Source: CAYMKL01 sp964390805 (GTDB lineage Bacteria > Chloroflexota > Anaerolineae > VGOG01). Taken from it: 62,192 bases of DNA. Shown here one piece after another: positions 26,064-34,202 of this stretch. The stretch lies in assembly GCA_964390805.1 (NCBI GenBank), contig CAYMKL010000026.1:1-62192 (forward strand), in the 5' to 3' direction. Positions within the stretch are counted from its first letter, which is position 1, and each line of letters starts with the position of its first letter. The notes beneath the pieces were generated by a model. That model did not search any database. It was not told the DNA's origin and saw nothing but the letters and a program-made list of their open reading frames with translations. A program made the position numbers and the translations under genes.

Positions 26064-26470
26064 TTACGTCCCCACGACGATTGCTCCATCCACGCGCAAC
26101 ACCGCGCCAAAGATAAAGCTGGCCTCGTCCGACGCCAGGAAGAGGTAGGCGTTGGCGACGTCGCGCGGCTGACCCATGCGACCCAGCGGTATGCGGGCCT
26201 TCATGCGCTCTATGATCTTTTCGGGCATGGAACTCAGTATCTCGGTGGCGATGAAGCCAGGGGCCACGGTGTTGACGCGGATGTTGTAGCGGCCCAACTC
26301 GCGGGCCCACACCTTGGCCATGCCGATCACGCCAGCCTTGGTGGCCACGTAGTTGGTCTGGCCAAAGTTACCGTCTAGGCCGACGACGGACGAGGCGTTG
26401 AGGATTACGCCGCCGCCCTGCTGGATCATGTAGGGAGCGACGGCTTGACGACCTGCGGCCACCAGGACTA
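26064..26470 (-). pseudogene. Short-chain dehydrogenase (FabG-like), N-terminus missing
   Basis: About 130 residues cover the C-terminal two-thirds of an SDR enzyme: GGGVILNASSVVGLDG with the catalytic Ser, then TNYVATKAGVIGMAK with Tyr and Lys of YxxxK, and IRVNTVAPGFI. The Rossmann glycine motif and first 100 residues are missing; upstream sequence is the stop of the PstS-like gene. It was probably part of a lipid/PHA-like gene set together with the neighbouring hydrolase remnant. Confidence 0.7.
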
Positions 26471-27403
26471 CTACTGCACCCGCCCGTATTTTCTCCCCAC
26501 GATGGACTGCCCCGTTGGGCTGAGGACGAAATCAACGAAGTCCTTGACCTCGCCCATGGGCTCCTGGCGCGTTACCAGGAAGAGGGGGCGAAGCAAGTGG
26601 TAGCTCCCCTGGCGGACGCTATCCGGGGTCGGCGCCGCCTCCTCGATTTCCAGGACTTTGACCTCCTGGATTAGCTGGCCCATGGACACGTAGCCGATGG
26701 CCTCTGGATGCTCCGCCACGTACTCCACTACGGCTCGGCTGCTGGGCATGACCACCGCCGTCGGGGTGACTCGCTTGCCCTGCATCACCAGATCCTCAAA
26801 AACCACCCGCGTCCCCGAGCCGTCCTCGCGGCTGACCACCACAATCTCCCTCGACCACCCCCCCACATCCCTCCAATCCCAAATCCGTCCGAAGAAGATG
26901 TCCTTGAGTTGGAGCAAGGTCAGGCCTTCCACGCGATTTTGGGGGTGGACGACGATGGCGATGCCATCCAGGGCAATGGGCGTTGACCACAGCGACGTGT
27001 CCTCCGACTCCTTCCACGAGGCCATCCCGATGTCCACCTGGCCCTGGCGAACCATCTCGATTCCCAGCAGCGAGCCCCTGCCCTCCACAGAGACGGTCAC
27101 TTGCTTGAAGCGTTCAGTGTATGCCTGGCCCAATTCCTCTACTAGAGGCTGCATCGAGGTAGAGCCAGCCACCTTGAGGTGGACAGGCTCTGGAGGTTCT
27201 ACCGCACGCCTGTTACAGCCGACAAGGAGCAACAGGCTAATCAGGTAGAGGATGATGCAGGTAGCTTTCCTTGCCGGCAGTTGTTTTCTCCCTCCACCTT
27301 GCAGGGGGAGGGCTGGGGTGGGGGTGGGACTTCGGTGGGAATCTACCCTCCCCCAGCCCCTCCCTGGGAGGGAGGGGTGAATGCCTACCCTTGCCAATGT
27401 CAA
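26471..27403 (-). CDS. PstS-like phosphate-binding lipoprotein
   Basis: A periplasmic-binding protein of the short PstS family: LKVAGSTSMQPLVEEL is the phosphate-binding N-lobe signature, RGSLLGIEMVRQGQVDIGMA and SREDGSGTRVVFEDL are the hinge and second phosphate loop. The lipobox LLLVGC precedes CNRR, so export and lipidation are expected. The first 40 codons encode a low-complexity repeat (PTPTPALPLQGGGRKQ) that is probably not original signal peptide. The true start is uncertain, as no ATG lies between the repeat and the hydrophobic core. No Pst permease genes are adjacent. Confidence 0.8.
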   Translation of the reverse strand: MTLARVGIHPSLPGRGWGRVDSHRSPTPTPALPLQGGGRKQLPARKATCIILYLISLLLLVGCNRRAVEPPEPVHLKVAGSTSMQPLVEELGQAYTERFKQVTVSVEGRGSLLGIEMVRQGQVDIGMASWKESEDTSLWSTPIALDGIAIVVHPQNRVEGLTLLQLKDIFFGRIWDWRDVGGWSREIVVVSREDGSGTRVVFEDLVMQGKRVTPTAVVMPSSRAVVEYVAEHPEAIGYVSMGQLIQEVKVLEIEEAAPTPDSVRQGSYHLLRPLFLVTRQEPMGEVKDFVDFVLSPTGQSIVGRKYGRVQ

Positions 27404-27404
27404 T

Positions 27405-28217
27405 CTAACCTCTCATCAAGAATATCGTCAGAGACGCGACCCCTGCCAGCCAGCAATAAGTGGCGAAAACGTAGAGCTTACCCCGCTGAAGATACGCCAG
27501 CAGGAACCTGATACACAGGTAGCCGCTGATCGCTGCCGCCACGAAGCCGATGACAAGGGGTGACAACTGGATCTCGGCAGCTCCACCCTGAAGCAGTTCT
27601 GTCAGCGGCAGAAGCGCGCCTCCGAAGACGATCGGCGTGGACAAGAGAAAGCTGTAGCGAGCCGCCGCTTCCCGCTCGACCCCACGCAGCAATCCCATGG
27701 CTATAGTCGCCCCTGAGCGAGAGATGCCTGGGGCAATGGCCAGGGCTTGAGCCAGACCGATGAGTAGAGAGTCGAGCCAGCCCAGATCGTCCATCGAACG
27801 CTGTCGCTTACCCAGCCGCTCGCTGAGGGCCAGGATGCCCCCTGTGACCAGCAGGAGAGCGGCCACCCGGCCAGGAGAACTGAACAAGCTCTCGAAGAAG
27901 TTCTCCCCAAAGAAACCCATCAAGGTGGCAGGCAGCGTGCCCACGATGATCAGCCAGGCCAGGCGGGCCTCCGTCTGATCCAGATTGCGCTCCACGAGGC
28001 TCCTGGCCCAGGCCCTTGCCAGGGCAACCAGGTCGCGCCAGAAGATGGCCAGGACAGCCACCAAGGTGCCCCAGTGGACAATGGTATCAAAGACCAGGCC
28101 CGGCTCCGGCCAGTTAAGAAGCCAGGGCACCAGCACCAGGTGTCCTGAGCTGGAGATGGGTACAAACTCTGTGGCGCCTTGCACGATGCCCAGGACGATG
28201 GCTTGAATGATGTTCAC
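27405..28217 (-). CDS. uppP: Undecaprenyl-diphosphate phosphatase
   Basis: A 270-residue integral membrane protein of the BacA/UppP family, which recycles the undecaprenyl carrier for peptidoglycan. Both family signatures are present: QGATEFVPISSSGH (about residues 14-27) and APGISRSGATIAMG (about 162-175), carrying the catalytic Glu, Ser and Arg. Length is typical. It is followed almost directly by the PstS-like gene and preceded by a methyltransferase gene, both on the minus strand. Confidence 0.93.
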   Translation of the reverse strand: MNIIQAIVLGIVQGATEFVPISSSGHLVLVPWLLNWPEPGLVFDTIVHWGTLVAVLAIFWRDLVALARAWARSLVERNLDQTEARLAWLIIVGTLPATLMGFFGENFFESLFSSPGRVAALLLVTGGILALSERLGKRQRSMDDLGWLDSLLIGLAQALAIAPGISRSGATIAMGLLRGVEREAAARYSFLLSTPIVFGGALLPLTELLQGGAAEIQLSPLVIGFVAAAISGYLCIRFLLAYLQRGKLYVFATYCWLAGVASLTIFLMRG

Positions 28218-28220
28218 TCT

Positions 28221-29036
28221 CTACCTCCATGTTCTTTGTGCCACTATCAATAGGCGACCGCCTAGACCAACCACAAATGGATCCTCTGCATAGCGCCTGC
28301 CCACATCCAGCATCATCTCAAGAACGCGTTCGTTGTCAAGCATGCTTACGGTCTCTTTGGTGGGTAGAAAATCGAACAGCGGACAGATTCCTGCCACGTG
28401 AATGGCTTCCATCTCGTTCGCTTTGAATAGGTCAACGAGTTCTTGTGGGCCGAAGCGGTGATCGGTGAGGCCGTCGGGACGCGAGAACTGTCCCGTGTCC
28501 AATACCTTCACGAGTTGGCTCACCTTGTTATCGCGAACCAAATCGAGGGCGGTGCGGTATCGGTTGGCAGCGTCGCAGATCACATAGCCACCAGGCTTAG
28601 CCAAGCGGCGGAGCTCGCTAACAGCAAGCTTGGCATCGCGGCACAGGCTCAGCGGTCCCCCCAGCGCCAGCACGATATCAAAGCTGTACTCCGACAAGGC
28701 GTGCATATCACAAATATCGAGCACGTGGTAGCTTGCCACGCGGTCACTCAACCCCAATCGCTCAACCTTGTCACGAGCATAATTGATCATTTCAGGCGAT
28801 AGATCGGAAAGCACCATCCGATATCCCATTGGTGCCAAGCGCACAACCCATCTGCCAGTGCCGCATCCAGCCTCCAGGATCAAGCTTCCTTCAATTTCGG
28901 GCAGCGCTGGTTCGATATAGCGCCAGCAGCTTTCCTCATATAAATCTATGAACTGGCCAAACCGACGATGACCCTCGTCTGAGGCGTAGACTGGTGCTCG
29001 CTGATCCCAGTGCTGACGTGGATCTATGGTGGACAT
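28221..29036 (-). CDS. Class I SAM-dependent methyltransferase
   Basis: A 271-residue methyltransferase: motif I LILEAGCGTGRWVVRLA, motif II MVLSDLSPEMI, motif IV FDIVLALGGPLSLCRD. The substrate is unknown; it resembles ubiquinone/tRNA-type small-molecule methylases only in general fold. The stop lies three bases upstream of the uppP start, so the two are probably co-transcribed. Confidence 0.85.
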   Translation of the reverse strand: MSTIDPRQHWDQRAPVYASDEGHRRFGQFIDLYEESCWRYIEPALPEIEGSLILEAGCGTGRWVVRLAPMGYRMVLSDLSPEMINYARDKVERLGLSDRVASYHVLDICDMHALSEYSFDIVLALGGPLSLCRDAKLAVSELRRLAKPGGYVICDAANRYRTALDLVRDNKVSQLVKVLDTGQFSRPDGLTDHRFGPQELVDLFKANEMEAIHVAGICPLFDFLPTKETVSMLDNERVLEMMLDVGRRYAEDPFVVGLGGRLLIVAQRTWR

Positions 29037-29054
29037 TGCATCATCTCCAGGAAT

Positions 29055-30275
29055 TCATACAGAGCGAGCGCTACTGCCTAACTGTAGCCTTTTCAACCGC
29101 GCTTCCCTGTTTCGCTGCCGCACTTCGTGGGGGATCTTCTCGTAGTTGGCTGAGAACTCTCTCCTCAGAGCGGAGAAGGTGCCAGCCAAAATTGCTTCTC
29201 TGATCTCCCGCATCAGATTCAGCATGAAGTGCAGGTTGTGCAGGGTGGCCAATCGCAGGCCCAGGATCTCCTTGGCCATGATCAGGTGGCGCAAGTAGGC
29301 CCTGGAGAAGTGGCGACAGGCGTAGCAGTCGCATCCCTCCTCAATGGGAGCGGCGTCGTCAGCGTATCGGGCGTTTCTGACGTTGAGGCGGCCAGTGCGA
29401 GTGAAGAGCGCGCCGTTACGGGCGATGCGGGTGGGCAGGACGCAATCGAAGATGTCAATGCCGCGGGCCACGCCCTCGAAGAAGTCCTCGGGTGAGCCGA
29501 TGCCCAGGAGGTGACGGGGCTTGTCCGCGGGCAGGAGGGGCACAGTTACCTCCAGCATCTCGTGCATCAACTCCTTCGGCTCTCCCACCGAGAGGCCGCC
29601 GATGGAGTAGCCGGGAAAATCCAGGGCGGTGATAAACTCCGCGCTTTGCCGGCGTAGATCGGCGAAAGCCCCCCCCTGCACTATGCCGAACAGGGCCTGC
29701 CCTGAGGCCGCTTCGCCTACAGGTCGAAGGGCCTGGTCGCAGCCAGAGTGGGCGGCCCGGCAGCGCTCGGCCCAGTGGTGGGTGCGCTCCAGAGCCTGGA
29801 CGTTGTAATCGTAGTCCAACGGTTCCGGGCACTCATCGAGGCACAAGATGATGTCCGCCCCCAGTTTCTCCTGGAGCTCGATGACCCTCTCTGGAGTGAA
29901 GAGGTGCTCGGAGCCATCCAGGTGGGAGCGAAAGGTCACTCCCATCATGTCCACCGCCCGCAGGCGGGCCAGGCTGAACACTTGGAAGCCGCCCGAGTCG
30001 GTCATGATGGGACCATCCCAGTCCATGAAACGGTGCAGTCCCCCCAGATCGGCTATGGTGTCGGGCCCAGGGCGCAGGTAGAGATGGTAGGTGTTGGCCA
30101 GGATGAGCGAGGCGCCCAGCTCGCGGAGCTCCCGTGGCGAGACAGCTTTGACTGTGGCCTGGGTGCCCACGGGAGCAAAGACCGGGGTGGGGATTGGGCC
30201 GTGCGAGGTATGGATCACGCCCACGCGGGCCCGGCTGTGGGAATCTTCTTTGAGCAGCTCAAAATCAAGCGACAT
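29055..30275 (-). CDS. tgt: tRNA-guanine(34) transglycosylase
   Basis: A 406-residue Tgt, which exchanges guanine-34 for preQ1 in tRNAs with GUN anticodons. Visible marks are PVFAPVGTQATVKAVSP, TDSGGFQVFSL with the general-acid Asp, GIDIFDCVLPTR with the nucleophilic Asp, and the zinc site CDCYACRHFSRAYLRH. Start ATG at 30275 with GGAGGGA upstream. It is divergently transcribed from the radical SAM gene. The other queuosine genes are not in the window. Confidence 0.95.
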   Translation of the reverse strand: MSLDFELLKEDSHSRARVGVIHTSHGPIPTPVFAPVGTQATVKAVSPRELRELGASLILANTYHLYLRPGPDTIADLGGLHRFMDWDGPIMTDSGGFQVFSLARLRAVDMMGVTFRSHLDGSEHLFTPERVIELQEKLGADIILCLDECPEPLDYDYNVQALERTHHWAERCRAAHSGCDQALRPVGEAASGQALFGIVQGGAFADLRRQSAEFITALDFPGYSIGGLSVGEPKELMHEMLEVTVPLLPADKPRHLLGIGSPEDFFEGVARGIDIFDCVLPTRIARNGALFTRTGRLNVRNARYADDAAPIEEGCDCYACRHFSRAYLRHLIMAKEILGLRLATLHNLHFMLNLMREIREAILAGTFSALRREFSANYEKIPHEVRQRNREARLKRLQLGSSARSV

Positions 30276-30298
30276 GCCCTCTTCCCTCCTGGCGCTCT

Positions 30299-30304
30299 AT
30301 TATA
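30299..30304 (-). promoter_or_regulatory. Minus-strand -10 element for tgt
   Basis: TATAAT on the minus strand about 25 bases upstream of the tgt start. The -35 at 17-base spacing would be TCGTCA, a weak match. Confidence 0.45.
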
Positions 30305-30334
30305 CCACAACCCGACCCTCTTGACGAATCATAC

Positions 30335-30363
30335 TTGTCAACTCGCTCGAGATTTGGTATACT
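30335..30363 (+). promoter_or_regulatory. Plus-strand promoter for the radical SAM gene
   Basis: TTGTCA at 30335-30340, 17-base spacer, TATACT at 30358-30363. A leader of about 150 bases with an R1 repeat and TACCAATCTACCAA-type repeats follows before the start at 30516. Confidence 0.55.
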
Positions 30364-30430
30364 TCAGTGGAGCCAAAATTGCTCCAAGGGGATTGTCAAA
30401 TCCCCGCTTTGGGCCTGGGTCTGGCGCTTG

Positions 30431-30450
30431 TCCTGAGCTTGTCGAAGGGA
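30431..30450. repeat. Interspersed repeat R1, intergenic copy
   Basis: TCCTGAGCTTGTCGAAGGGA, matching the copies at 16846 and those embedded in coding sequences at 51295, 53711, 57196 and 59618. Confidence 0.8.
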
Positions 30451-30515
30451 TCCAGGCCGAGCACAATTGGATCTACTGAGTCTACCAGCCTACCAATCTA
30501 CCAACTGGAGACGCC

Positions 30516-31379
30516 ATGCACCAGCACTTACAGGGAGCCTGGCAAGTCAGGCAAGCCAACTTCCCCCCAGAAATCGAATTCGTCTATCCCCTCAATACCG
30601 CCCTCATTAGCCTCACTGGTCATCACTGCGACCTGGACTGCGCCCACTGCGGCGGGTATTACCTTCAGCACATGGCCCCTGTCTGGCGAGCAGAGGTGGG
30701 GAGAGCCACCAGTTGCCTCATCTCCGGCGGCTGCGACGCTTCGGGGCGCGTGCCCGTGACCCGCTATCTGGAGCAGATAAAGGCCATCCGCCAGGGGCGC
30801 AAGATGAACTGGCACGTGGGCCTCATTGAGGAGGCGGACCTCCGCGCCATCGCCCCCTACACAGACGTCGTTTCCTTCGACTTCGTGGGCGACGCCGAGA
30901 CCATCCACGAGGTCTACGGCCTAGATTGCACCGTCGCCGACTATGTGAAAACCTACCAGATGCTTCGCCGACACACCAGGGTGATTCCCCACATCACCAT
31001 CGGCCTGCGTGGGGGCGCCATCGGCCACGAGTACCCGGCTATGGATAAGCTCCAGGATCTGGGGGTGGAGGGGCTGGTGTTCATCGTTTTCATACCAACA
31101 GCCGGCACCCGCTACGCCGACCGCCAGCCGCCATCTGTCCAGGAGGTGGTCAGCATCCTGGCCGAGGCCCGGCTGCGCTTCCCCGACCGGCCGCTTCATC
31201 TGGGTTGCATGCGGCCCCATGGCAAGTATCGAGCCCAATTGGATCCCCTGGCCGTGCGGGCCGGCTTCAACAAGATCGTGAGCCCAGCACGTGAAGCTGT
31301 GCAACTGGCCGAGGAGTTAGGCCTGAGCATCGTACAGAGCCGGGAATGTTGCGTGTTTCAGCTTGCTCTGGATGGATGA
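30516..31379 (+). CDS. Radical SAM protein (COG1856-like, possible lipoyl-synthase component)
   Basis: A 287-residue radical SAM enzyme. Cys38, Cys42 and Cys45 form the CX3CX2C iron-sulfur motif in GHHCDLDCAHCGGYYL. The CGG-Y block and the later LHLGCMRPHGKYR and SRECCVFQ remind me of biotin-synthase-like COG1856 proteins, one of which (LipS1) forms part of a split lipoyl synthase in Thermococcus. The later Cys residues could hold a second cluster. The link would fit the lipoyl-dependent glycine cleavage genes at 55-62 kb, but it is an inference from memory of the family. It has its own promoter; ribosome-binding site TGGAGA. Confidence 0.72.
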   Translation: MHQHLQGAWQVRQANFPPEIEFVYPLNTALISLTGHHCDLDCAHCGGYYLQHMAPVWRAEVGRATSCLISGGCDASGRVPVTRYLEQIKAIRQGRKMNWHVGLIEEADLRAIAPYTDVVSFDFVGDAETIHEVYGLDCTVADYVKTYQMLRRHTRVIPHITIGLRGGAIGHEYPAMDKLQDLGVEGLVFIVFIPTAGTRYADRQPPSVQEVVSILAEARLRFPDRPLHLGCMRPHGKYRAQLDPLAVRAGFNKIVSPAREAVQLAEELGLSIVQSRECCVFQLALDG

Positions 31380-31433
31380 TGGAAAAGCAAATCAAACTGC
31401 TTAGAATTACTTCAGAACCCCTTGAATGAGCAC

Positions 31434-31462
31434 TTGACAAGACGAAATTTTGCCGTTATAAT
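31434..31462 (+). promoter_or_regulatory. Strong sigma-70 promoter upstream of the first Liv operon
   Basis: TTGACA at 31434-31439, exactly 17 bases, TATAAT at 31457-31462. It faces the livK gene at 31961, leaving a leader of nearly 500 bases that holds a small open reading frame at 31655. Confidence 0.78.
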
Positions 31463-31654
31463 ACTTGCCAGTAACAGGCTTCGCCGTCTTCTATCATACC
31501 CTCATTCTCGACGATTCGAGTACCTTTTCAGATAGATTCTTGCACAAAGAGCGAGGATTCCTCTGCCGGGATTAGGCGATTCTTCTAAGTTTCATCTCCC
31601 AATCTCCTAATCCCGTCCCCGCTTGGTTCCGGCCTGTCCGGGCCAGGTGATTCC

Positions 31655-31861
31655 ATGATTGCAAACGATCAGGAGCTTCAAGTAACGCAAGAGCGGATCG
31701 CCCATTTTCAATGTTGGTTAGCAGACTTGCGCCAAACAGCTCGACCTGGGGAGTTCGAAGCGATGAACAGTGGCTATCGCCCAGAGATTGAGCGCATGCA
31801 GGCCAAGGTATCACCCAGATTAGGCGAGCACCAAGGAGGTGATAGTGGACACCAACGATAA
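31655..31861 (+). CDS. Small helical protein in the Liv leader
   Basis: A 68-residue protein: ELQVTQERIAHFQCWLADLR, then an ARPGEFEAMNSGYRPEIERM segment. The heptad-like helical pattern and the SGY/F-x-x-EIDRM-type end recall a family of very small uncharacterised proteins found widely in cyanobacteria and Chloroflexota, some beside toxin-like genes. Here no partner is evident and it lies between a strong promoter and livK. The last 15 residues are low in conservation signals. It could also be a regulatory leader peptide. Confidence 0.5.
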   Translation: MIANDQELQVTQERIAHFQCWLADLRQTARPGEFEAMNSGYRPEIERMQAKVSPRLGEHQGGDSGHQR

Positions 31862-31960
31862 TCGAAGCCGTGGGAACGCTGGGCTGTCCCCCCTCTTTTC
31901 CCTCTGTAAATGCCTGGGAAGATTCCTGGGCTAGCATAAGCCACATAGGAGGAGGCTAAA

Positions 31961-33148
31961 ATGTTCAAGAAGATAATGGTTCCATTTCTAGTGCTGGCCT
32001 TGCTTGTCACCAGCCTGTCAGCGTGCCAGCAGGCGCCAAAGTCCGCCTACGGAGGGGTGATTAAGATCGGCAACGTCGCTCCCATCACCGGCGACATCCC
32101 CAAGGTGGGAGAGGGGGCCAAGTATTCCCTGGAGATGTGGCTGGAGGACATCGAAGCAGCAGGTGGCCTGGACGTTGGCGGAACGAAGTACAAGGTCGAA
32201 GTGATCCACGAGGACAACGAGTCCAAGGGCGAGTCCGCCGCCGCTGCGGCGACGAAGCTGATCGTGGAGGACGAGGTTCTGGCCATCATCGGCGCCTACT
32301 CCAGCAAGCAGGCCATCCCCACCGGCGAGGTCGCAGATGCCAATGAGACGCCGTGCATCAGCCCCTGGTCCACTAACCCCAGGACCACCGAGAACCGGCC
32401 TTGGGTCTTCCGCGGCTGCTTCCTCGATCCCTTCCAGGGGCCGGTAGTGGCCAACTTCGTCACCGAGGAATTCGGGTTCACCAAGGCGGCAGTGCTCTAC
32501 GACGTGGCCAGCGACTACCCCAAGGGCCTGGCCGAGTTCTTCAAGTCCGCCTGGGAGGACATCCATGGAGCGGGTTCAGTGGTAGCCTTCGAGACCTTCA
32601 CCACCAAAGACCGGGACTTCAGCGCCCAGTTGACCAAGATCAAGGGCTCAGGTGCCGAGTTCTTCTTCACCCCCCAGTACTACGACGAGGTCCCCCTGAT
32701 CGCGAAACAGGCCCACGAGCTTGGGTTGGACATGCCCATCATGGGCAGCGATAGCTGGGGCTCGGCGGAGCTGATGCCGCTCTGCGGCGACGACTGTGTA
32801 GGATATTACTTCTCAACTCACTACGCCGCTGCTGGAGCCAAGGGGGCAACGAAGGAGTTCATTGACCGCTACAATACCAAGCACGGCTATATCCCAGACG
32901 ATGTAGGAGCTCTGACCTGGGACACGGCGCTGATCGTCCAGAAGGCTATCGAGGATTGCGGCAAGCTCACCGGCGACCTCAAGGCAGATCGCAAGTGCAT
33001 CCGCGACGCCCTGGCCAAGATCAAGGACTTCGATGGCATCACGGGCAAGATGACTTTCACCGAAGATGGTGACCCCATCAAGTGCGCGGTCATCGTCAAG
33101 ATCAGCGAGGCTCAAGAGTTCGAGTTCTACCAGTCGGCTTGCCCATAG
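31961..33148 (+). CDS. Branched-chain-type substrate-binding lipoprotein (LivK-like), system 1
   Basis: A 395-residue solute-binding protein of the LivK/leucine-binding family. Signal peptide with lipobox SLSAC, Cys22 lipidated. The start of the mature domain, IKIGNVAPITGDIPKVGEG, and the KLIVEDEVLAIIGAYSSKQA and FTKAAVLYDVASDY segments are the usual features. It feeds the permease-ATPase genes that follow (H, M, G, F). The ligand is probably an amino acid or amide and cannot be read from the sequence. AGGAGG lies before the ATG. Confidence 0.9.
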   Translation: MFKKIMVPFLVLALLVTSLSACQQAPKSAYGGVIKIGNVAPITGDIPKVGEGAKYSLEMWLEDIEAAGGLDVGGTKYKVEVIHEDNESKGESAAAAATKLIVEDEVLAIIGAYSSKQAIPTGEVADANETPCISPWSTNPRTTENRPWVFRGCFLDPFQGPVVANFVTEEFGFTKAAVLYDVASDYPKGLAEFFKSAWEDIHGAGSVVAFETFTTKDRDFSAQLTKIKGSGAEFFFTPQYYDEVPLIAKQAHELGLDMPIMGSDSWGSAELMPLCGDDCVGYYFSTHYAAAGAKGATKEFIDRYNTKHGYIPDDVGALTWDTALIVQKAIEDCGKLTGDLKADRKCIRDALAKIKDFDGITGKMTFTEDGDPIKCAVIVKISEAQEFEFYQSACP

Positions 33149-33165
33149 ATTCTCAAGACTGGATA

Positions 33166-33230
33166 TTAGAGGTTGGGGGTTGGAGGTTGGAGGCTAGTCT
33201 TCCAATCTCCACCTTCCAACTTTCGATTTC
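33166..33230. repeat. GTTGGAGGTTGGAGG / CCAATCTCCA intergenic repeat (R3)
   Basis: A purine-rich GTTGGAGGTTGGAGGC run is followed by its pyrimidine-rich partial complement CTTCCAATCTCCACCTTCC, able to fold into a hairpin. Related strings occur at 51090-51163, 54003-54035, 57150-57240 and 59640-59672, some inside genes. Confidence 0.7.
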
Positions 33231-33246
33231 TAAGGGAGGTGCGTAG

Positions 33247-34176
33247 GTGACTCTGGCTACGTTTTTTCAACACCTGCTAAACGCTTTACAATGGGGCAGC
33301 TTCTACGCCTTGATCGCCCTGGGCTACTCCATGGTCTACGGCGTCCTGATGCTTTTCAACTTCACCCACGGTGACATCTTCATGGTGGGAGCCTACATTG
33401 GATTCTTCGTCTCGAGCGGGTTGGTAGCCTTCGCCTCGCTGGGGATCATTGCCCTGCCCAACTGGTTGATCCTCGCGTTGACCATCCTTCTCGCCATGCT
33501 CCTGACGTCCTTCGTGGGGATGCTCGTCGAAAGGATCGGGTACAGACCGCTGCGGGGTGCCCCTCGTGCCTCGGCTGCGATCACCGGCCTGATGATAGGC
33601 ATCGTCCTGGAAACGGGCAACCTGGCTCTATTGGGCGCCCGACGGCGCAAGTTCCCCATCTTGATCGAGACGCAGGGCTATCAGCTCGGGCCGGTAACGG
33701 TGACCAACACGAAGATCATGATCGTCTTCCTTTCCCTGCTGCTCACGCTCGCTTTGCATCAGTTCGTGCGCAGGACCAAGTGGGGCATGGCCATGCGGGC
33801 CATGGCCTATGACTTCGTCGTCGTCCCCCTGATGGGGGTGCCGCTGAACACGATCGCCGCGCTGACCTTCGGCCTCGGTTCCGCCCTGGCAGCCGCAGCG
33901 GGCATCCTCTTCGGCGTTGCCTACCCCATCCTTGAGCCCTACATGGGCATCTTGATCGGGTGGAAGGCTTTCGTGGCCGCGATCCTGGGGGGCAGAGGCT
34001 CGATCCTGGGAGCAGCGCTGGCTGGCTTCTTGTTGGGGTTCATCGAGATCTTTGTGGCCGCTATCTTCCCCTCCACCCTACGCGACGTGATCGCCTATTC
34101 GATCATCACCATCATTCTGACCTTCAGGCCACATGGTTTCTTCGGTGAGCCTTACAGCGCCCGGCTCAGGCTGTGA
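33247..34176 (+). CDS. Branched-chain-type ABC permease (LivH-like), system 1
   Basis: A 309-residue membrane protein with about eight helices. LNALQWGSFYALIALGYSMV at the N-terminus and the cytoplasmic coupling region GMAMRAMAYDFVVVPLMGV are typical of LivH. It pairs with the LivM-like protein to form the channel. GTG start at 33247 behind GGGAGGTG. The C-terminus ends RPHGFFGEPYSARLRL, the standard family ending. Confidence 0.9.
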   Translation: MTLATFFQHLLNALQWGSFYALIALGYSMVYGVLMLFNFTHGDIFMVGAYIGFFVSSGLVAFASLGIIALPNWLILALTILLAMLLTSFVGMLVERIGYRPLRGAPRASAAITGLMIGIVLETGNLALLGARRRKFPILIETQGYQLGPVTVTNTKIMIVFLSLLLTLALHQFVRRTKWGMAMRAMAYDFVVVPLMGVPLNTIAALTFGLGSALAAAAGILFGVAYPILEPYMGILIGWKAFVAAILGGRGSILGAALAGFLLGFIEIFVAAIFPSTLRDVIAYSIITIILTFRPHGFFGEPYSARLRL

Positions 34177-34202
34177 GTTGGGGTAAGGAAGGAGAAATCG
34201 AG

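Noticed and set aside
27280..27385. CRISPR-like or tandem repeat in the G/C-rich stretch before the PstS gene
   Set aside because: It is one imperfect inverted repeat (CCCTCCC...GGGAGGG) with no regular spacers.
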